Origin: Prostheceraeus crozeri
Lineage: Eukaryota > Platyhelminthes > Polycladida > Euryleptidae
Assembly: GCA_907163375.1 (NCBI GenBank)
Contig: CAJQUW010001989.1
Span: 88,174 to 152,173 of the forward strand
Length of the DNA stretch: 64,000 bases
Direction of reading: 5' to 3'
Shown: one piece after another, positions 11,268 to 23,116 of the stretch
Position numbering within the stretch: the stretch's first letter is position 1
Layout: every line of letters starts with the position of its first letter
Notes under the pieces: model-generated
What the model was told of the DNA's origin: nothing
What the model saw: the letters and a program-made list of their open reading frames with translations, nothing else
Database searches by the model: none
Position numbers and translations under genes: made by a program

Positions 11268-12206
11268 AAATACAGATTGTAGTTGAAGTAGCGGGACTGT
11301 GATGGAAATTTTGATATGATTATACGATTTCAAGAAATAAGTTTGTGTAAGAAATTGTTACGTCACTCAGATAAGCAAATGTCACGTCACTGAGAAAAGA
11401 TATCAAACTTATCAAAGCATCTAAATTTAATAATTGTGTGCATATTGATTGAAATAACGTCTACATGTAAACAGAGGATTATGAACGATTTGGTCCAATT
11501 CACTCTTGGTGCGGTAATAAAATACTATGTACAATTAATACTTTAATTACATGATTGTGTAATTAATTATTCAATACTTCCTATGTATTGACTGAGTAAC
11601 ATGCACTTCAACAGAAGTAGTACATTTCTAACTATGTTCTTTGATGTCATAGAAACCGCTAAGGACAGCTTCCGTGAAGGCGGTATACAAATAAAGAATT
11701 AATATTATTGTTTTTTTAACAACAATAATATTATCATTATTGTTGTTATATTATTATTATTATTACTATTAATCGTAATAATAAATTGTAAATTAATAAT
11801 TATTCAATTATATTAAATTATACAGTATAAAATTATTGTATATACATGTAAGTCACTAATTTATATATTAATATACATGTATCATGTAATAAATTATTTT
11901 TTTAATTAATTATGTAATAAAATCGTAATAAATATGTAATAATATAATAATTACTCAGTGAAAATACAGATTGTAGTTGGAGTAACGGAACTGTGATGGA
12001 AATTCTGATAAAATTATACGATATCAAGAAATAAGTTTGAGTGAAGAATTTCTCACGTCACTGAGATCAGCATTATGTCACGTCACTGAGAAAAAATATC
12101 AAACTTATCAAAACATCTGAATTTAATAATTATGTGCATATTGATTGAAATAACGTCTAAACAGAGGATTATGAACGATTTGGTCCAATTCACTCTTGCT
12201 GCGGTG
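11268..12206. repeat. Direct repeat of about 245 bp flanking an AT-rich insert
   Basis: 11268-11514 and 11962-12206 are direct copies, about 88-90% identical by eye. Both contain ACAGATTGTAGTTG, the reverse motif TGTCACGTCACTGAG and GGTCCAATTCACTCTTG. They enclose 11515-11961. Confidence 0.9.
11515..11961 (+). repeat. Retroelement-like tail followed by (ATT)n low-complexity DNA
   Basis: CTTCCGTGAAGGCGGTATAC followed by AAATAAAGAATTAATATTATT (about 11667-11708) resembles the 3' end of a SINE or LINE that finishes in an AATAAAG box and a microsatellite tail. 11700-11960 is almost pure A/T with ATTATT runs. The body of the retroelement, if any, is at most 150 bp and unrecognised. Confidence 0.45.
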
Positions 12207-12735
12207 TAGGATTAACATGATGCTCAAAATCTCAGTGACGTGACATAAAATATGCTCAAGTTCAAATATATGTCTACGTCATGCATCGAAAGTTTGAAAT
12301 CATACTTTATCCTTTCTAAATTGCTTATTGATATGAGTGAGGTCTCTGAATTATAGTAAATCAACCGATAGTGATATATTTGAGGGAAAAAATAAATTTT
12401 CTTTTTTGTCATGGTTTCATGTAATTTAGACGATAATTGAACTCGTCAGATAGTACAAGATTTTTTGTTTAGTTTTGAAGTTGAGTTCAATTTTAAGTTG
12501 AAATTATAATACTTAAGGGTATTCCTCATCGATTGAAACACAGTTTAGAGGTGTCCTATGTAATTTATTTTTCGACACCCTGGTTGACATTTGCGTGGAA
12601 TGGCCCCATTGTAGTTTTGGAGATATTGAAGCGAAACGCCATCAACTTGGCGGAGGAAATTTTCCTGTGTTCCATTACTAGCCCAAAACAACGCTACGTT
12701 TTCGGGCCAATAATGTAACAGAGATGTGAAAATTC

Positions 12736-13055
12736 TTGAAGATATTCAGGATGTTCGTTTCGATTGACATTTAATGAACATCGCAGAAGCATCGTGAATG
12801 GAGACACAGCAAGTGCCTTGGCTGATCACTGCTTGAAATGTGCCGCGAACAATATTGACGTCAGCATACTGCGAATTTTAGATTGCCCTGTCAAAACCAG
12901 CATCAGCAAATCACAATTGATTGCACAAATGAAGCCGGCTCTAAATCGTCGTCACGAACTGGCATCATGTTTTTAGCAATTCTTATATATACTCGATTTG
13001 TAAAATTTTAATAGATTTTTGCCATTGAGAAAGCGGCTGGTACGCGAAACGTCTG
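12736..13055 (+). mobile_element. Penelope-like element remnant, GIY-YIG endonuclease C-terminal part
   Basis: The frame reads SFRLTFNEHRRSIVNGDT, then ALADHCLKCAANNIDV and ends near SKSQLIAQMKPALNRRHE. EHRRSxxxGDxxSALAxH followed by E/Q-LIAQxKPALNR is the back half of the GIY-YIG domain carried by Penelope-like reverse transcriptases. The catalytic acidic residue position is occupied by SKSQ, where E is usual. Downstream, AAGCGGCTGGTACGCGAAAC plus GTC resembles the GAAAC-GTC tract common at Penelope 3' ends. No reverse transcriptase is visible upstream, so the copy is 5'-truncated. Confidence 0.6.
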
Positions 13056-15900
13056 GCGCATAACATCTGCAAAACACTCGCATATTGGAAAAAAGTATTG
13101 GGGAGAGCCCCACCCATTTCACCCACGACGGTGATTACTTTAAAAGCCAGAAATATTCACCCTGATCAGAAAAAATTATCAAGATTGTGCGTAACGTGAT
13201 AGATAATCAGTTATATATTACACTTTCAGCTGGTAGGCCTAAATGCACGGACAACATTCAGAAATTAAGTGAATCCCTTGATAACTACGGTACCTACTTA
13301 ATCACAACCTGCCCACCACTGGGTGCTAGAGAGAAATCTAAGGCTCAAATGTATGACTTTTAGGAGTCTCTGAGGCCACAATCTAGAACTTTTCAATTCA
13401 CGCTTTCAATAATTAAGCCGATCATCGACTCAGTCAGTGTCGTAGTGAGAGGCAAATTCCAGCTTAATGAGGCTAACCGTGTCGCTGTAATAGGAGCAAT
13501 TTTAGTCGCTTTCTTATGTCACGAAGTATGTGTTGGTTCTATTCTACACTGCAGAACCCACGGCTAAAGTACCGTAATTTAATTGAATGAACTAAACATG
13601 CATGACAAATTCCAAATAAAGTGTGCCTAGCTTGCTCGATGTTAAAATGAGGAATTCATGAGAGTTAAAACAAATTTACGAACACAGCTGTGTAGCATTA
13701 CATTACAAAAGTGATGTTCTGACACATTGACCTACCGGTATCCAAAATAATTCCAACACTTTGTAACATGATTGCTAATTTCGATAGTCAGACAAAATGA
13801 AGCAGCCTTATAGGTTAATTAGATGACAAAAATTTGAAGACATTTAAGCTTGTTTTTCGATATTGCGCAACACTATGTCAATTCTAGAAGACTTTTTAGG
13901 ACATTTGATGACATTTAAGACTCCGTAACTCTTTTATACCGATTTCGTGACTTTTGTGACACGTAGAATTTTGTAGACACTGAGCTGCCAACAGAAGTCA
14001 TTTTGGCGGAAATTGTCCATACATCAAAAAGTCGAATAGTCGGCTAAATTTTAAGTCTTAAGGTTCTTCACATATTCCCAGAAGTCTTAAATAAATTCTC
14101 ATATCCCTAACACTAAATGGGTTATACAAAATATGGATCTATTTATCCATATGATATAATATTCCATTCATGCCGATTGACGTACCCATATCCTTGAACA
14201 TCGCTGCATCAGTTAAAGCACATGCATTCGTGTAAACTACGAAAAAATATTTCTTTTTTGCCCACAATACCCCATCTTTGATTAATTATAATCAGAACCC
14301 TATCTCTTATGATCAAAACAACTTGTAAACATACAAATTCATGATCAAAAAATTAACAAAAATGGCAATTTATCATTTGAAAGTAGGCCTGAATAGAATT
14401 ACGAGTAAGACAAGCTATATACAATCAGTAAACAATATCTGACAAAGTACTCACCGGCATTGCACGAAAATATGAATGATCATAGTAGTAATAACAACAT
14501 ACAAAAATCTTCTGTAAGTCAATAGACTATAAATTCAAATATCACGTGTAGTATGCTTTCGACGACGCCATTCTGCCAAAAAAGCCAAAGCATTATTTCT
14601 TGATTTCTTCGCTTCTTCTCCTTTCAATACAGAAGACTCCACAGCTTTTTTAGGGGGAGAGTAAAGCAGGCAGGCACTGCCATCTTTCCATTTCAAAAAA
14701 CGCCTTTTGATTTATAAACAGATGCTGCCGATCTGATCGCAACTTTATCCAGAGTCGAATACAGGTCAGAGAAAAGATTGTAGATCTCAATTCACTTTTT
14801 ACTCTCTGAATTGCGGAATACGTTTCCATTGTCATTGAGATGGATTTTTTGATGAAAAAACTAAACATAACATATATGAGAATAACCTGAAATTGCTTGC
14901 CTTTATACAGCCACCTACCGCCCCTCACCCCTACATTTTTTGTATTTTTGGTCCATTTACGAGTTGAATTTTCAGACCCCTTTGGAATGATGGAGCACCT
15001 CAATATAGCTCTCATAAGCTCCCTACCTGAGATATCAAAACTTCTAGCATAGATTTAGATGACACTACGACAGTCCTGACGTCAAAATTCTTCATCTAAA
15101 CGTGAACATGTCTGGTAAACCATGTCAATCACAAATAGATATTGAGGTGGGTTTTTTCAACATGTACTTCCCCCACGCTACCCAACTTGCTGAGATATGC
15201 CCAACTGCTACAGAATATGCATAAATAAAAATCGAAAAATCACTACTATAATTTGTTTAATTCCTATAAATTCAGAAAACAGCTGAGCACTACAACCAGC
15301 TGATAAACGATGGCGTTTGTTTTCAGCATGATTTTAAATTAGCAAAGGAAGATTTGAGAAAATTACGGCTACAGTTCAGTCAAGCAAGACACGAAATGTT
15401 GAGAACTTCTAGATTTCAGTGATTTTCGTAAACAAAACTGTCTTGTTGCTAGGTAAGCTGATCAGATGTCGTACGATTAGCTTCCTCGAAAACGTCAATT
15501 TTTCAAATATTTCTTATATTTAAAGAACTCAATAAAGTATTATATTGAAAGTGCAAATCACTTTTACCCTTTATTTAACCAATTCACAGCAATGACATAC
15601 ATCAGCAAATAGCTTCCTTATCTATAAAACTTTGAGCCACAATCGGGGAATGTTGGCGAGTTAGGGAACGACATGATAGAGAAATGTACATTCCTAAATT
15701 ATGCATTCTGAACTCTGAATCACAACTTCAAAGATGACAGAATACATCACGTTACAGTGACATGGAAGCGTTAATGTATGCATGACGACTAAATATAGAG
15801 AACATTTAATCTACATTTTCGTGCTGATAGACATTGGATAGTTTTCTATGACTATACCTAGTAGCCACATTCTATCTTAGTAGCCATATATAAAATAATA
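13056..15900. other. No certain gene
   Basis: A short open stretch at about 13225-13365 on the plus strand encodes LSAGRPKCTDNIQKLSESLD and then a stop. It could be a remnant exon but matches nothing I know. The remainder is AT-rich and without recognisable coding. Confidence 0.35.
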
Positions 15901-15905
15901 ATGTT

Positions 15906-16118
15906 ATCCGATGTCTATGAAAATAATGTTATGTTAATGTTCAAAATAAAATTATGTACAATTGCTCACAGGCACATGTCTTGCACGCATCTTATTTCAT
16001 CCATGGTTCAGAAACGGTTTTTGCAAGCATGCATTTCTCACAGCAAAATTGCTATTCCCATAGTACAATTTGACCATTATGCTTCCCATAGACATCGGAT
16101 GTTTATCCGATGTCTATG
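15906..16118. repeat. Palindrome pair CATAGACATCGGAT
   Basis: CATAGACATCGGAT (16087-16100), GTTT, then ATCCGATGTCTATG (16105-16118) is a perfect 14-bp hairpin with a 4-base loop. Another exact ATCCGATGTCTATG lies at 15906-15919, giving a second inverted pair about 170 bp apart. A degenerate copy, ATAGACATTGGAT, lies near 15829. This may be the end of a small MITE or a recombination product. Confidence 0.8.
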
Positions 16119-18184
16119 ATGCTTCCTTTTGACATAACTCTGTGAAATTCGCCACACGACAAGCGAACAGTTCAAATTAATATGCACACTTGGTCTCTAG
16201 CGATATGGACGATGCTAAAAATATATGTCCTAGAAAGTTGGACAAAGTCAGTGAAGTGATATAATGAAGCTAAATTCACAAATCAGGCAATCACATCAGA
16301 TCATATTAACGCTTTAGGGTTTCAACTCAATGCAACAGGCATTTGACGACCAAGCCTGTTGCATCCTTGTCATGATAGATGGCTAAAAATGCGCTCAGAC
16401 TATTCCCAGACAGACCTGCTGATTAACATCCAAAAGCAAAATATTATATGCTTTGTTGCCACTAATATTTGAAAAGTCGAACCACCACGTGGATAGAAAA
16501 ACAGCTGTTGTTAAAAAAATGTTTAGGAAGCAAGAGTTTCTTGCTAAGTCATAGCAATTAAAGTGGACCACAAAGTCTGTAAATTCCATGGAGGTTATTC
16601 CTCATTAATCTGAGATTGATCTTGTAGTTGATTCACGGACATTGTGCGTTACATAGCAGCGAAACAGAGCATTCTCTTTGAATACGAAAATGACAAGATG
16701 ACGCTGTGGCTTATTCGTGCCTATTTCTCCTATTGACTGCTTATCTCCTTCCACCATCACAAAAAGGAAGTCAAGAACACAGATTATTTTCAAGCCATGA
16801 TTTGAAATAACGCTCTTTCCTACTCCATTTTCTCTATTTTGTTTCAAAGAGTGAAAAGCAATGTAGTATTCGCCAATTTAATTCATCATATTCGGGTGGT
16901 CAACTTATGAACGCGGGACACACATGTGAAGTCCATTTGTGATTCTTCCTTGATAGCATACTTCTTTATACGTAAATTATGGACTGTATGGTTGTGATTA
17001 TGCTTTTGACTTGTGATTATAAAAGCCACTAAGATGCTACCATTGACTGCGTGAAATGATTTTCGCGTTTCCCGATCGAATGTTTGTTGTCCATACGTGT
17101 ATGGCGTATACAATGACACGCGGTCAGACTTGCGGCGTCCCTTACCGCTCATTTCGGGTCTCTCTGGAGGCCGTTTGTCGCACAGATTTTCCAGATCATT
17201 CCGCATCAGGTGTCTGGACGGCAAGCGGACTACACTGGAAGATAGCAGAGGACGGAATGGAGGAAGTGGTCAGGCCGATCAGCTTTCGTGTGCAGGCGGA
17301 GACATGTCTGTACCTCCGGTTGCTAGGGACAAGATCACCAGAAAAATGAGAAAGCAGATGCAGCATAGTTCTCTGCACAAGGAAGGTAACTCGAGATAGC
17401 GAGCGACGTGCACTACGGTACAATGGTTTGCTTGGGGCGAACGCCAGTGCGAGAGAGTAGGTAGCGCCTCATTTCGTAGTACATTCCGACTCGAACAATA
17501 TTTCTTGAGACTAGAAGAGATGGTGTCGGTAAGTTATAACTTACGCGAGTGTCCTGCACTGCACGTCGTGGGTGGTGGAGTGATAGACCCAAGAGGTTAA
17601 GTTCTGTTAACCCGAAATCGTTAGTAATTATTCTGCAGAAACGGACATAATCAACCTTTTTTAAGCAAGGATTATCAAGATTTTATTAAATTTCCAATCA
17701 ATTGATTGCCAACCCCAACCGCAACATCATGTCTCAAGACGTCTCAAACGGTCTCAACTGGTCACACTCGTCGCATGAAATATAAATGGTCTCCTTAGAA
17801 GAAGATTGAATTGTATAAGCTCATCCCGTTGTTAGTCGTCTCAATAATAGCTAAACAAATGAGACCAGTTGAGACGACTGCAACTCGTCCAGACTCGCCT
17901 ATAACACAATGTGTACTGAAAATTTTCAAAATCACATTCTCGAGGAGTTGGTAGAAGCATTATTACTATTTTTACAATTATAATTTGAATGTAACATATC
18001 GATCGTATTCATTATTTCATCTGATGTTTTAATAATGCTTCTTTAGGATGCATTTGTAGGTATATATGAATAATGTAGGCCTACAGTATTTTAGTTGCTT
18101 TTTTAGTTGGCCTATTTAAACATTTTATTTTATAAACATGATATAAATTCCATATATAACTACATACAAAGTTTTATGTTACTA
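16119..18184. other. No certain gene
   Basis: Overlapping open frames on both strands at 16886-17423 have no recognisable motif. 17710-17890 is rich in GTCTCAA/TTGAGAC words, which also occur around 31500-31600 and may mark an unknown repeat. Confidence 0.35.
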
Positions 18185-18189
18185 TTATT

Positions 18190-18333
18190 TGTGATACCTG
18201 AGAAAGCGACGACAGCGTGTTTATGTAGGTTTTATTCAGCTTGATGAAGAACACGTTATGAAACACAAATTCGAAAATGTTCATATCTCTATAACAGCAG
18301 GTTAAAACAATTATAACATAACAAAACATAACA
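18190..18333 (-). repeat. 3' LTR (144 bp)
   Basis: It looks identical to 22406-22549. It contains AATAAA in the sense strand (within GCTGAATAAAACC), a plausible polyadenylation signal. The purine tract AAGGGGGGAAAAA (18346-18334) abuts it, as expected for plus-strand priming. Confidence 0.95.
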
Positions 18334-18387
18334 TTTTTCCCCCCTTGAGGAGAACTCGAGCATCCGCAACGATCCACATGTCCGCAC

Positions 18388-18712
18388 AAGCGAATTGCTA
18401 GAAGAGTTATAGTTATCATCATGGATTAGAAGAATTCACATTAATTCATACAAAGATATTTATCATCACGAGAGATATATTTATCATCACGAGTCCACAC
18501 AAGAGAATAGCTAGAAGAGTTATAGTTATCATCATGGATTAGAAGAATTGACACTAATTCATACAAAGATAGTTACTCATCACGAGAGATATATTTATCA
18601 TCACGAGTCCACACAAGAGAATAGGCTAGAAGAGTTATAGTATATCAATCAATGGAATTTAGAAGAATTGACACTAATTTCATACAAAGATATTTATCAA
18701 TCCACGATTTGG
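18388..18712. repeat. About 110-bp tandem repeats in the 3' region of the LTR element
   Basis: Three near copies of GCTAGAAGAGTTATAGTTAT and the following ATTCATACAAAGATA lie about 110-120 bp apart, at about 18397, 18508 and 18625. They sit between the integrase part and the 3' LTR, a place where LTR elements often carry noncoding tandem repeats. Confidence 0.85.
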
Positions 18713-19239
18713 AAGAGTTACACACAGCGGTTAGCTATCACTTCATCACGGTTCGTAAGAATTCCAACGCGAGTAGTCACAGCAGTAATCGATCAACCAG
18801 TTTCCGTTGCCGCGTTGACCTTCTCACTGTGATCGCTTCGTCTTGACTGTTGTCAAGCTGTCGAAGTTACTGCGATCTTCTTTCACCTCGTCCCGTTAGT
18901 AGTCATTGGATGAATAGCGACTGGGTCAGGTGGCATGTGTTCGGGGTGGTTGCTAATTGCTATCAATTGGGTTGGAAAGACTTGAGTGTCTGATTTGGGG
19001 AGCGGGAGCGAGGTCCCGAGTTGACACGGAGTTCGAATTTTAAACCGTCAGGTTCGTTTCACGTAGGCATAGTGTTGGTTTGCTTCTATTAGTTTTCAAC
19101 CTGCTCCACGAGTGGTTCGGACTTGGAGTTTGCGTACATGGCGTTTCATGAGAACAGTTCCGGGACGTTAGCCAGTCGGGGAGGGTGGAGCCATTATTCG
19201 ATCGACGAGAGTATGAGGAAACAATCGCTCGTGGGGTGT

Positions 19240-19900
19240 TGAATTAGTTTGACGTGCAGAGAAGTGAACGTATGGAATGTAGGGCCTCAGGTAAAGCTTG
19301 CTCCCAGAGTCCTTTGCTCATACGTTTTCCTTCCATTACGAGGGTTATTGTCCGCCATATGATGCCGTTGTATCGTTCGCATTGCGAGTTTCCGGTGGGA
19401 TGATAAAGGGGTTGTCCTGCTGGTCGCCACTCCAAGGTTGGTGAGAAAGTTTTTCACGTCCAGATGACATAATGCTGCTCCTCTGTCGGAGTGCAACGTA
19501 CCCAGGCATCCCGAATATGGAGAACAGGTGAAAAGGCATTTAATCACTGATGCGGCACTGACATCTCGACACGGGTATGCAAAAAGAAAGCGAGAAAATT
19601 CGTCTATAATTGTTAAAATGTACTGATTGCCATTTTGACTGGCCGGAATCGGCCCTTTAAAGTCGATGTTCAGTCTCTCATAAAGCCGAGGTTTGCTTTT
19701 ACCAGCTTCGTGTTCGGGGGTTTGTAAAATTGAGGCTTGCAGCGAGCGCAGATCTCACAGTCCGAGGTTACGCGACGCACATCGTCCACAGAATACGGGA
19801 GGTTCTTACTTCTGACGAAGTGCAGCATTCGGACTACGCCTGGGTGTGCAAGGTCGTGGTGGAGCTGCTCGAGTTTTCTGGAAGTCGATAGGCCTACTGA
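19240..19900 (-). mobile_element. Integrase part of the LTR fossil
   Basis: The minus strand shows an HHCC-like zinc finger region (about 19735-19850) and the end of the integrase core (GQPLYHPTGNSQCERYNGII, about 19340-19425), which contains the usual P-x-GNxQxER block. It is broken. Confidence 0.8.
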
Positions 19901-20129
19901 GGCGCAGTGAGCGCCGGTGAGGGCTCGGCTGGGATGTTCTCTTTTCCAGGTCTGTATTTGATTGTGTAAGATAGCGGTGATAACTCATTCTCCATCTCTG
20001 TATCTTTTCGTTCTTGATTTTCGCAGCGGCGCGCCGCGATTGTTGAACATGAAGGCCACACTTCTTTGATCAGTGTATAAGGACGAAATGATTAGTCAGA
20101 AAGTGCCTCCATTTCCTTATTGACTCGAC

Positions 20130-21200
20130 TATTGCGTATGCTTCCTTCTCCACTATGTGATGTCTCCTTTCTGCATCGTTTAAGGACCGAGAGAAGAACG
20201 CTACTGGTCTACCTTCCTGACTTAATTGGCTGCGAAAGTTTCGTCTGAGGCGTCTGTTTCGATTGTGAACGGGATGTCTTCTCTGATAACTTCAACGGTG
20301 ATTTGAGATAGCAGTTCCTTCATGTCGTTGATTGCGTCGCGACACTCTTGGGATAATGGGAAATTCTTTGATTCTATCAAAGGTCGAATTTTCTTCGAGT
20401 AACCCGGGATCCACTTCGCGTAGTAAGCGAGTAGGCCAATAAGTCGTTGTAGGGACTTCTTTTCGTGCGGTATTGGGAGTTCCTGTAGTGGGCGTAGCCT
20501 TTCGGGGTCTGGTCGGAGGGTGCCTTCAGAGACTGAGTATCCAAGAATACTAACTTCTTGTAAGCCGTACCTGCATTTCTCGCGATTTATGGTTAGCCCC
20601 ACTGCGTTCGAGGCTTTCCAGAAAGCGTTCCAGGTTCAAGTCGTGCTCCTCCTTATTGGCTCCGCAGACCGTCACGTCGTCAAGGTAAGCATAGGTTCCT
20701 TTAGGTCCCAGCGTTTGATAATATCATTCATCACCCGTTGAAAGGCGGCGGCTCCATTCGTGACTCCCATGGGGATTCTTGTGAATTGGTAGAGCTGTCC
20801 TCCAGCCTGGAAAGCGGTGAACGGCCTTTCACATGGTTCTATTTCCACTGGATAGTAAGCACTCGAGAGATCGATTACACTGAAGAACTTATTCTTTCCG
20901 ATTTTGTTCACGAGATCATGAATGTTGGGAAGAGGGAAGGCGTCCACATGTGTAAATCTGTTAATAGTTTGCGAGAAGTCGATGACCATTCGTTTCTTCT
21001 TGTTTTGATCGTGAGTTACGACTACCTGGGCGCGCCAGGGCGAACGACTGGGTTCGATAACATTATCTTTCAGAAGGCGTTGAATTTCTTTCTCTATGAA
21101 CTGTTCGTCACTAGCGCTGAAGCGACGGGGTTTCGTGATTATAGGGTGGCAATCTGGAGTTAGGTTGCTGAAGAGCTTTGGAGTCTCAACTTTCATTCGA
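20130..21200 (-). mobile_element. Reverse transcriptase and RNase H parts of the LTR fossil
   Basis: Reverse transcriptase motifs include RMVIDFSQTINRFT, KFFSVIDLSSAYYPVEIEPC and FTRIPMGVTNGAAAFQRVMN. The connection contains LTINREKCRYGLQEVSILGY, and the RNase H start reads FTIETDAS. These are standard Ty3/Gypsy blocks. The region is broken. Confidence 0.9.
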
Positions 21201-21519
21201 GTGAGTGCGCAGAATTCGAGATTAGGTTCGTCACCGATCTTAAGGCTGGGCTCCGTGCCCCCAAGAGCGAAAGTGACAGCTTCGTGTCGCTGAAAGAAGG
21301 GAAGACCGAGGATGATGTCGTTGCACAGTTCAGGCAGAATGGAAAGTTCGACGTTTTTGTATTCTCTTCCGAGTAACTTCACATTCGCAGAGCAGAATCC
21401 TTTTACATTAGTTGTGAGATTTGTGGTTGCGTTAACCGTGACAGGGGAGCGGCATGCCGCTGATACGAATGAGGCGGCAAGAGTAGTCGTTGGCGACGAC
21501 TGAATGGCTGCTGATATTT

Positions 21520-22352
21520 GTGGCGATTTCTGTTTTGAGCGGCATACCTTTTGCCAGTGGCCCTTCTTGTCACACTTGTTGCAGGTAGAGTCGCGGGCCG
21601 GGCATTCTTGTCGTGGATGCCGTCTCATGCCGCAAAAGTAACAGGAGTCTTTTGTCCTTTGATTTAGACGTGTAGTGGCTAGAGTTTCATTCGGGTTGGC
21701 GATGCTGGGTGCGCTTTCATGAAGGCCTACCAGTGATTGTGTCTGGTGACTGTTGGCTTCACTGCTTAGTTGCCTGGTTTGCGTGTCGGAGTTGAGGATT
21801 GACGCGACGGTGTTGAAATTACTTGCATAAGATTCAGCGTTGCTTTGCGCTTGCTCGAGGGATTTAGCTTGTAGAATAGCGTCGTCCAATGATAGCTTCT
21901 TATTTTCAAGAAGTCTAGTACGAATAGCAGGAGACCGAAGTCCTCTGATAAAAGAGTCTCTGATGAATAAACGGCGATTTTCTTCGGCGGTAACGTTCTG
22001 GAAATTACAGTCACTAGCCAAATTGTTGAGAGCAAGGATGAACTCATCCAAATTTTCTTCTAATTTTTGTACCCTCGAAGAGAGTAAATGACGCGCATAT
22101 ACTTCGTTAGGCGTCTTCAGGTAAGCCGAGTTGAGCTTTCCTATAGCATACCGCGTAGCTCGTGCAGTCCTGAATGATATCGACCACGTTGGTACCTATG
22201 TGCAGGAATAACACCTCCAGTTCGTCTGGTTTGTGAGCCGCGATTGTTGAGAGGAAGTAGGTGAAGTTCCTACTCCAGAGTTTCCAATGCTTGCCGCTAG
22301 AGGGCGTGTTTGGAGGAATGTCAAACTTTTCGGGACGTGTTATTCTATCCAT
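21520..22352 (-). mobile_element. Gag part with two CCHC zinc knuckles of the LTR fossil
   Basis: The Gag region starts with MDRITRPEKFDIPPNTPSSG at 22352 and continues through a capsid-like helical segment (FIRGLRSPAIRTRLLENKKL). It reaches two zinc knuckles, CYFCGMRRHPRQEC and CNKCDKKGHWQKVC. It is broken. Confidence 0.85.
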
Positions 22353-22386
22353 TGTCGGATAAGTCTAAGAATGACTTAATCAGATA

Positions 22387-22464
22387 TTCATCAAGCTGAA
22401 TAAATTGTGATACCTGAGAAAGCGACGACAGCGTGTTTATGTAGGTTTTATTCAGCTTGATGAA
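22387..22464 (-). promoter_or_regulatory. Primer-binding region complementary to the element's own LTR
   Basis: One base inside the 5' LTR (22406-22549), 22387-22404 reads TTCATCAAGCTGAATAAA on the plus strand. The LTR itself contains the exact reverse complement at 22447-22464. In the element's sense RNA, the 18 bases where a tRNA primer normally pairs are perfectly complementary to the interior of the LTR. No TGG start, the mark of a tRNA CCA end, is present. This is the layout known from Tf1/sushi elements that prime from their own RNA. Confidence 0.8.
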
Positions 22465-22549
22465 GAACACGTTATGAAACACAAATTCGAAAATGTTCAT
22501 ATCTCTATAACAGCAGGTTAAAACAATTATAACATAACAAAACATAACA
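22406..22549 (-). repeat. 5' LTR (144 bp)
   Basis: It looks identical to the copy at 18190-18333. It is flanked on the right by the TTATT target duplication at 22550-22554. Confidence 0.95.
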
Positions 22550-22554
22550 TTATT

Positions 22555-23110
22555 CTTAAATCATATATTATATTTAGGGCCTACACATTATAATCAATAA
22601 GTGATTATTATCGATTAATGAATGTTAATTCCAATCTTTTCAAAATTGTTGTAATGATCAATCAACAGGCTATTGTTATCATTCCTAGATATTTAATCAT
22701 TTATCAATTGAGATTGTGAATATATTCAGTACATAAAGAATAAGTGGAAGGAAAATTTGGAAATCTGTTTTATGGGTTGTTGCTCATGTGCTTTACACCT
22801 ATAAAAGGAAAATTTAGCTAACTTATTCTCTTTTGATAGGGCGTCAGAGTGCACGAGTCATCTGCCCAACTCCCTCTTCTCTCTCTTTCTCCCTCTCTCG
22901 TTATTCATTTTATTACTTTTTCTTTTCTCCATGTGAAAACTGATTTCTAATGTTATCCCTATGGTTATATATCTAATATTATCTAATATCTAGATATCTA
23001 CATATCTAATGTTATATCTATGGTTTCTGTCTTCCGTCTTCGACTGTGTCCCTTACTTCCCTAATGTCTAAATGTAAATGTCTGGATGACGTCATTGATT
23101 GGTTTGGTTC
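22555..23110. other. No gene seen
   Basis: AT-rich DNA with a CT-rich run at about 22860-22905 and repeated ATATCTAATATT words near 22960-23010. Confidence 0.5.
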
Positions 23111-23116
23111 GAATTA

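Larger units (their letters stand above)
9802..12245. mobile_element. Candidate DNA transposon with repeated TCAGTGACGTGAC motifs
   Basis: TCAGTGACGTGAC occurs in forward orientation at 9802, 9967 and 10154. It occurs in reverse orientation at about 11380, 12053 and 12076, with a weaker copy at about 11360, and forward again at 12232. The inward-facing groups bracket an intact minus-strand gene (10345-10932). Such subterminal motif clusters are typical transposase-binding sites of DNA transposons. I could not define terminal inverted repeats or a target duplication, so the limits given are simply the outermost motifs. The core TGACGTGA also resembles a CREB/bZIP site. Confidence 0.5.
18190..22549 (-). 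mobile_element. Ty3/Gypsy-type LTR retrotransposon fossil, both ends present
   Basis: Two 144-bp LTRs start TGTTATG and end ATCACA on the minus strand. They appear identical, and TTATT flanks the element at 18185-18189 and 22550-22554. On the minus strand the order is LTR, Gag with zinc knuckles, reverse transcriptase/RNase H, integrase, a 3' region with tandem repeats, polypurine tract, LTR. This order (integrase after RNase H) defines Ty3/Gypsy. The coding region is broken in roughly five or more places. Identical LTRs point to a very recent insertion. Confidence 0.93.

Noticed and set aside
12991-13055. Hammerhead ribozyme at the Penelope 3' end
   Set aside because: CGAAAC-GTC is present, but I could not find the CTGATGA core in the right place.
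16886-17423. Overlapping open frames on both strands
   Set aside because: Several frames overlap in a GC-richer patch, and none has a motif or a splice context that favours it.
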